A DNA stretch of 64,000 nucleotides from Mesorhizobium sp. BR1-1-16 (GTDB taxonomy: Bacteria > Pseudomonadota > Alphaproteobacteria > Rhizobiales > Kaistiaceae), in the NCBI RefSeq assembly GCF_020165495.1, contig NZ_JAIUIE010000015.1, forward strand, positions 18,058-82,057. The letters are read 5' to 3'. Both the position numbers and the translations under genes were made by a program. Below the pieces are notes generated by a model that saw only the letters and a list, made by a program, of their open reading frames with translations, was not told where the DNA came from and did not search any database. This document shows, in pieces, positions 61,279 to 64,000 of the stretch (within the stretch, counting starts at the first letter, position 1; each line of letters opens with the position of its first letter).

Positions 61279-61896
61279 TCAGAGCTTGATGGCGGCAATC
61301 GGCGCGGTCGTTCCGAACAGGCCGGTGCCAAAGCGAGTGATGTCGAGTACGGCGGTCTTGGCGCCCGGCAGGTCCGTCGCCGTGCCGTCCTCGAGCAGAA
61401 GACATTCATAGCCGCCGTCATTGGCAGCGCGCATCGTGGCGTGCACGGCGCCCTCGGTGCGGAGACCGGCGATCACGAGATTGGCGATCCGCTGCCGCTG
61501 CAACAGGAAACCGAGATCCGTGCCGAGGAAGATATTGTCGCCCGCATGGTCGATGACCGGCTCGCCGTCGAAAGGCGCGAGCGCCTCGACGATTTGCCAG
61601 CCATCGCCGCCCCGCGGCAGAATGCGGTCGAGCAGCCGGGTTGCGTTGCGAAGGGCGGTGACGCGGGGCAGGCCGACCGCCGGGTCGTAGCCGCGCCGGC
61701 CGTGAAGGACTGTGCCGCCGGCAGCGCGCCACGCGGCCAGCAAAGGCGCAACGGCAGCGACAACAGGCTCCGCGACAATTTCCGCAACCGACTCGGCCTG
61801 GAAGTCGATCAGGAACAACGCCGTGTCAGCCATCGACCAGGCGCCGGTGAACGGCCATGCATAGGGCTGCGATGCCACGGGCGCGTAGGTGGTCAT
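61279..61896 (-). CDS. Isochorismatase-fold protein lacking catalytic Lys and Cys
   Basis: 205 residues. Fold and length of the cysteine-hydrolase (isochorismatase) family: ALFLIDFQAE keeps the Asp (Asp31), but where the family Lys stands (VVDKPGKSSF in the neighbour) this reads VIDHAGDNIF, and the nucleophile region reads GLRTEGAVHATMR instead of GVTSDCCVQSTIR, so the Cys is Ala. Both changes in one protein make hydrolysis improbable. Its start overlaps the stop of the intact paralogue by 4 bases, which suggests coupled translation and perhaps a mixed oligomer. The reading frame is intact, so it is probably selected for, not decaying. Confidence 0.82.
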   Translation of the reverse strand: MTTYAPVASQPYAWPFTGAWSMADTALFLIDFQAESVAEIVAEPVVAAVAPLLAAWRAAGGTVLHGRRGYDPAVGLPRVTALRNATRLLDRILPRGGDGWQIVEALAPFDGEPVIDHAGDNIFLGTDLGFLLQRQRIANLVIAGLRTEGAVHATMRAANDGGYECLLLEDGTATDLPGAKTAVLDITRFGTGLFGTTAPIAAIKL

Positions 61897-62585
61897 GCCG
61901 CCGCTCCTGTCTTGGTGGCGCCGGCAATCAGGTCGATCAGCGAATTGGATGACATCACCGCGCCCCAGCGACCGCCATGGGCGGCCAGCACGTCGACCAT
62001 GCCCTGATGATTGGCGCTTTCGACCGCCGCGGTGCCATCAACCACCAGCACGCAGTCATAGCCGAGGTCAGCGCCGTCGCGGATCGTCGACTGGACGCAG
62101 CAATCGGAAGTGACGCCGCAGACGATCAGCGCCTCGATGCCGCGGGCGCGCAGCAGCTGATCGAATTCGGTGGCATGGAACGAACTCTTGCCGGGCTTGT
62201 CGACGACGATCTCGCCGGGGAGCGGATAGAGTTCGGCGATGATGTCGTGACCGGGATCGCCGCGTGTCAGCGCACGGCCCTGGTTGCTCTCGTCGCCAAT
62301 GCCGACGCCATGCAATCGGCTGCGCCAACGCTTGACCGGGTTGAGGTCGGTCAAATCGGCGCGATGGCCTTCGCGGGTGTGGATGACGGTCATGCCGGCT
62401 GAGCGAGCGGCCTCCAGCAGGACGGCGATCAGGCCGATAGGCTTCCGTGTATTTTCGATGCTCTGGCCCAGCCGGTCGATCCAGCCGCCCGGCCCGCAGA
62501 AATCGGTCTGCATGTCGATGACGACTAGGGCGGTGCGGTCGAGATCGAGCGGGCCTGTGATCGGCCAGGTGGCGTCGCTTTGCAT
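61893..62585 (-). CDS. Biuret-hydrolase-like cysteine hydrolase
   Basis: 230 residues. Isochorismatase-family triad: Asp24 (VVIDMQTDF), Lys130 (VVDKPGKSSF) and Cys163 (GVTSDCCV). The opening DLDRTALVVIDMQTDFCGPGG is shared with rhizobial biuret hydrolase (BiuH), triuret hydrolase and RutB-type ureidoacrylate hydrolases. Being in an operon with an AtzF-like amidase favours biuret or a related ureide as substrate, giving allophanate. The gene follows the ATPase gene by 23 bases and overlaps the inactive paralogue by 4. Confidence 0.82.
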   Translation of the reverse strand: MQSDATWPITGPLDLDRTALVVIDMQTDFCGPGGWIDRLGQSIENTRKPIGLIAVLLEAARSAGMTVIHTREGHRADLTDLNPVKRWRSRLHGVGIGDESNQGRALTRGDPGHDIIAELYPLPGEIVVDKPGKSSFHATEFDQLLRARGIEALIVCGVTSDCCVQSTIRDGADLGYDCVLVVDGTAAVESANHQGMVDVLAAHGGRWGAVMSSNSLIDLIAGATKTGAAA

Positions 62586-62608
62586 CGGATCCTTTGTAAC
62601 GGCTGGCG

Positions 62609-63778
62609 TCAGTGCGAAATCGCGAGTTCTGTGACGGCGTCGAAGACGTGGATGCGGGCCGGCTCGACCGTAAGTCCGATGCGGCTGCCGCCCTTGATGC
62701 CGAGCGTGCCGTCGAGGACCGCGCGCAGCCGCGTGCGGGCGCTGCTCATCTCGTCACCGCTTTCGCTCTCAATGCCGCTCGCGACCACCGCCCCTGCATC
62801 GAGATCGACATGCACGAGCAAGCTGGCGCCGAGATCCTCGACGAAGGCGACAGTGCCGCAAATGCGGCCGGGAGCATCGGGTTCGTCGGCCGCGACATGG
62901 AACGCTTCGGGCCGGATACCGGCGATGACGGGCGCGCCGACATGGGCGGCGAGGGCGGGGCGCGCGGCAAGCGCCGCTGCATCGAGCGGGATCGTCAATT
63001 CGCCGAGCAGGAGCGTAAGTCCGCCATCGACCGTCACGATCTGGCCGGACAGCATGTTCATCGGTGGCGATCCGATGAAGCCGGCGACGAAAAGATTGGC
63101 AGGGGCGTCATAGAGCTTGCGCGGCTCGGCGAGCTGCTGCAGCACCCCCTTGTTCATAACGGCGACACGGTCGCCCATCGTCATCGCCTCGACCTGATCA
63201 TGCGTGACATAGATCGTGGTGACGCCAGTCATCTTCTGCAGCCGCGCGATTTCGGCACGCATCTGGCCGCGCAGGCGCGCGTCGAGATTGGAAAGCGGCT
63301 CGTCCATCAGATAGGCCTTGGGCGAGCGCACCAGCGCCCGGCCCATCGCGACGCGTTGTCGCTGGCCACCCGATAGCTTGCCAGGCTTGCGAGAGAGATA
63401 GTCGCCAAGCTCCAGCAACTGCGCGGTTTCGGCCACCTTACGGTCGATCTCGGCCTTGTCGGTGCCGCGTACCTTCAGACCGAAGGCGATGTTCTCGGCG
63501 ACGGTCAGATGCGGATAGAGCGCATAGGACTGGAACACCATCGCGATGTTCCGGTCGCGCGGGGCGAGGTCGTTCGCGACGACGCCGTCGATGATCAACT
63601 CGCCGTCCGAGATCTCTTCCAGTCCGGCAATCATCCTGAGAGCCGTCGACTTGCCGCAGCCGGAGGGGCCGACGAGCACCAGGAACTCGCCATCGGCGAT
63701 GGTCAGCTCGAGCGCGTTCACGGCCAGCTGGCCGTCGTCGTAACGCTTGGTAACGCGATCGAATACGATCTCAGCCAT
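62609..63778 (-). CDS. ABC transporter ATPase, UgpC/MalK-like
   Basis: 389 residues. Walker A GPSGCGKST (about 36-44), signature LSGGQRQRVAMGRAL (about 134), Walker B AYLMDEPLSNLDARLRGQMR, switch His in THD; C-terminal TOBE/OB region (VIAGIRPEAFHV). First gene of the minus-strand operon with the ureide hydrolases. There are no permeases on this strand, whereas the convergent plus-strand operon has SBP and two permeases but no ATPase, so the two probably form one transporter. The bases 63779-63895 hold its promoter; no clear -35/-10 seen. Confidence 0.92.
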   Translation of the reverse strand: MAEIVFDRVTKRYDDGQLAVNALELTIADGEFLVLVGPSGCGKSTALRMIAGLEEISDGELIIDGVVANDLAPRDRNIAMVFQSYALYPHLTVAENIAFGLKVRGTDKAEIDRKVAETAQLLELGDYLSRKPGKLSGGQRQRVAMGRALVRSPKAYLMDEPLSNLDARLRGQMRAEIARLQKMTGVTTIYVTHDQVEAMTMGDRVAVMNKGVLQQLAEPRKLYDAPANLFVAGFIGSPPMNMLSGQIVTVDGGLTLLLGELTIPLDAAALAARPALAAHVGAPVIAGIRPEAFHVAADEPDAPGRICGTVAFVEDLGASLLVHVDLDAGAVVASGIESESGDEMSSARTRLRAVLDGTLGIKGGSRIGLTVEPARIHVFDAVTELAISH

Positions 63779-63895
63779 GGCGATCCTTGCCCTCCGTCAA
63801 TTCACAAAATGCCACATCGGCCGACATCGTGTCAAAGACCTAGAATGCTGGATTATCTGCCAGATTTCCCAGGCTTGATCGTCAAAGGGCTGCGA

Positions 63896-64000
63896 TTATG
63901 TTCGAATTTGTGCGGATTTAACGGCAGACGCCAGCTGGGCGACGAGGGCTTCGGAGGTCTCGTCACGAACGTTTTGACGGGCAAAGCCGAGGGTCACAGC
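63896..64000 (-). CDS. 3' end of an unidentified gene, truncated by window edge
   Basis: The last 34 codons of a minus-strand frame: AVTLGFARQNVRDETSEALV… ending in KSAQIRT and TAA at 63896. Helical, with a regular hydrophobic spacing, as at the end of many bacterial regulators. Too short to assign. Located just upstream of the ATPase gene on the same strand, so it may encode the operon's regulator. Confidence 0.6.
   Translation of the reverse strand, partial: AVTLGFARQNVRDETSEALVAQLASAVKSAQIRT

Noticed and set aside
63896..63908. TTCGAACATAA on the minus strand, the same word as in the DeoR-SDR gap
   Set aside because: Here it is the end of a coding frame including the stop codon; a shared operator is unlikely.
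1..64000. CRISPR arrays, insertion sequences, rRNA genes
   Set aside because: No regularly spaced repeats, no transposase-like protein and no rRNA sequence seen on either strand.

Overview
The window looks like a chromosomal segment of an alphaproteobacterium of the Hyphomicrobiales (rhizobial order). It is GC-rich. It carries an inositol operon with an IolC fused to a DUF2090 domain and an RpiR-type regulator, a DUF992 protein, many CUT1-type ABC importers, and intergenic palindromes of the TGTCATTGCCGGGC type that are common in this order. I cannot name the genus. Nearly all genes are accessory: uptake, catabolism, surface and envelope functions. There are no intact RNA genes, CRISPR arrays or insertion sequences.

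Layout. (1) 1-9379: one tight operon (kinase-like membrane protein, vWA protein, ABC ATPase, FtsX-like permease, SUMF1/FGE-fold protein), then two coiled-coil lipoproteins and a small exported FecR-like protein. This matches the parts list of the Tag/PpkA threonine-phosphorylation pathway that triggers type VI secretion, but the kinase has lost its catalytic Asp. A tRNA-like remnant (9581-9656) lies beyond it. (2) 9743-15695: GNAT enzyme and a complete sugar ABC importer (SBP, two permeases, ATPase), divergent from a GntR/UTRA regulator with a 14-bp palindrome between them. (3) 15703-21902: three glycosyltransferase genes, one a GT4-GT2 fusion, interrupted by a DUF992 gene. (4) 21990-31144: myo-inositol catabolism (iolB, iolE, iolD, iolC, RpiR regulator; divergent Gfo/Idh/MocA dehydrogenase and iolG) with IolR-like operator sites. 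(5) 31246-33297: a single protein that joins an NlpC/P60-type peptidase, a peptidoglycan-binding domain, a holin-like three-helix segment and a GH108-type muramidase.

(6) 33394-38976: SBP, two permeases, ATPase, glycerophosphodiesterase and a convergent inositol-monophosphatase-like gene. Next to iol genes this suggests uptake and breakdown of glycerophosphoinositol-like compounds. (7) 39048-42132: copper efflux (cueR, copA, copZ) with two CueR-type promoters. (8) 42111-50890: DoxX, two small soluble proteins, a DeoR/BtpA/FGGY-kinase/SDR sugar module, ClC channel, NAD-dependent epimerase-like protein, FUSC-type membrane protein.

(9) 50887-63778: MFS exporter, cytosine-deaminase/AtzC-like amidohydrolase, questin-oxidase-like protein, FAD monooxygenase, an ABC importer whose SBP and permeases (plus strand) lack an ATPase, and a convergent minus-strand operon holding an ATPase, a biuret-hydrolase-like enzyme, a paralogue of it without Lys and Cys catalytic residues, an allophanate-hydrolase-like amidase and a 56-residue membrane protein. 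Together these could form a route that imports and mineralises a nitrogen-rich (ureide or heterocyclic) compound. The window ends in the 3' end of another minus-strand gene (63896-64000).
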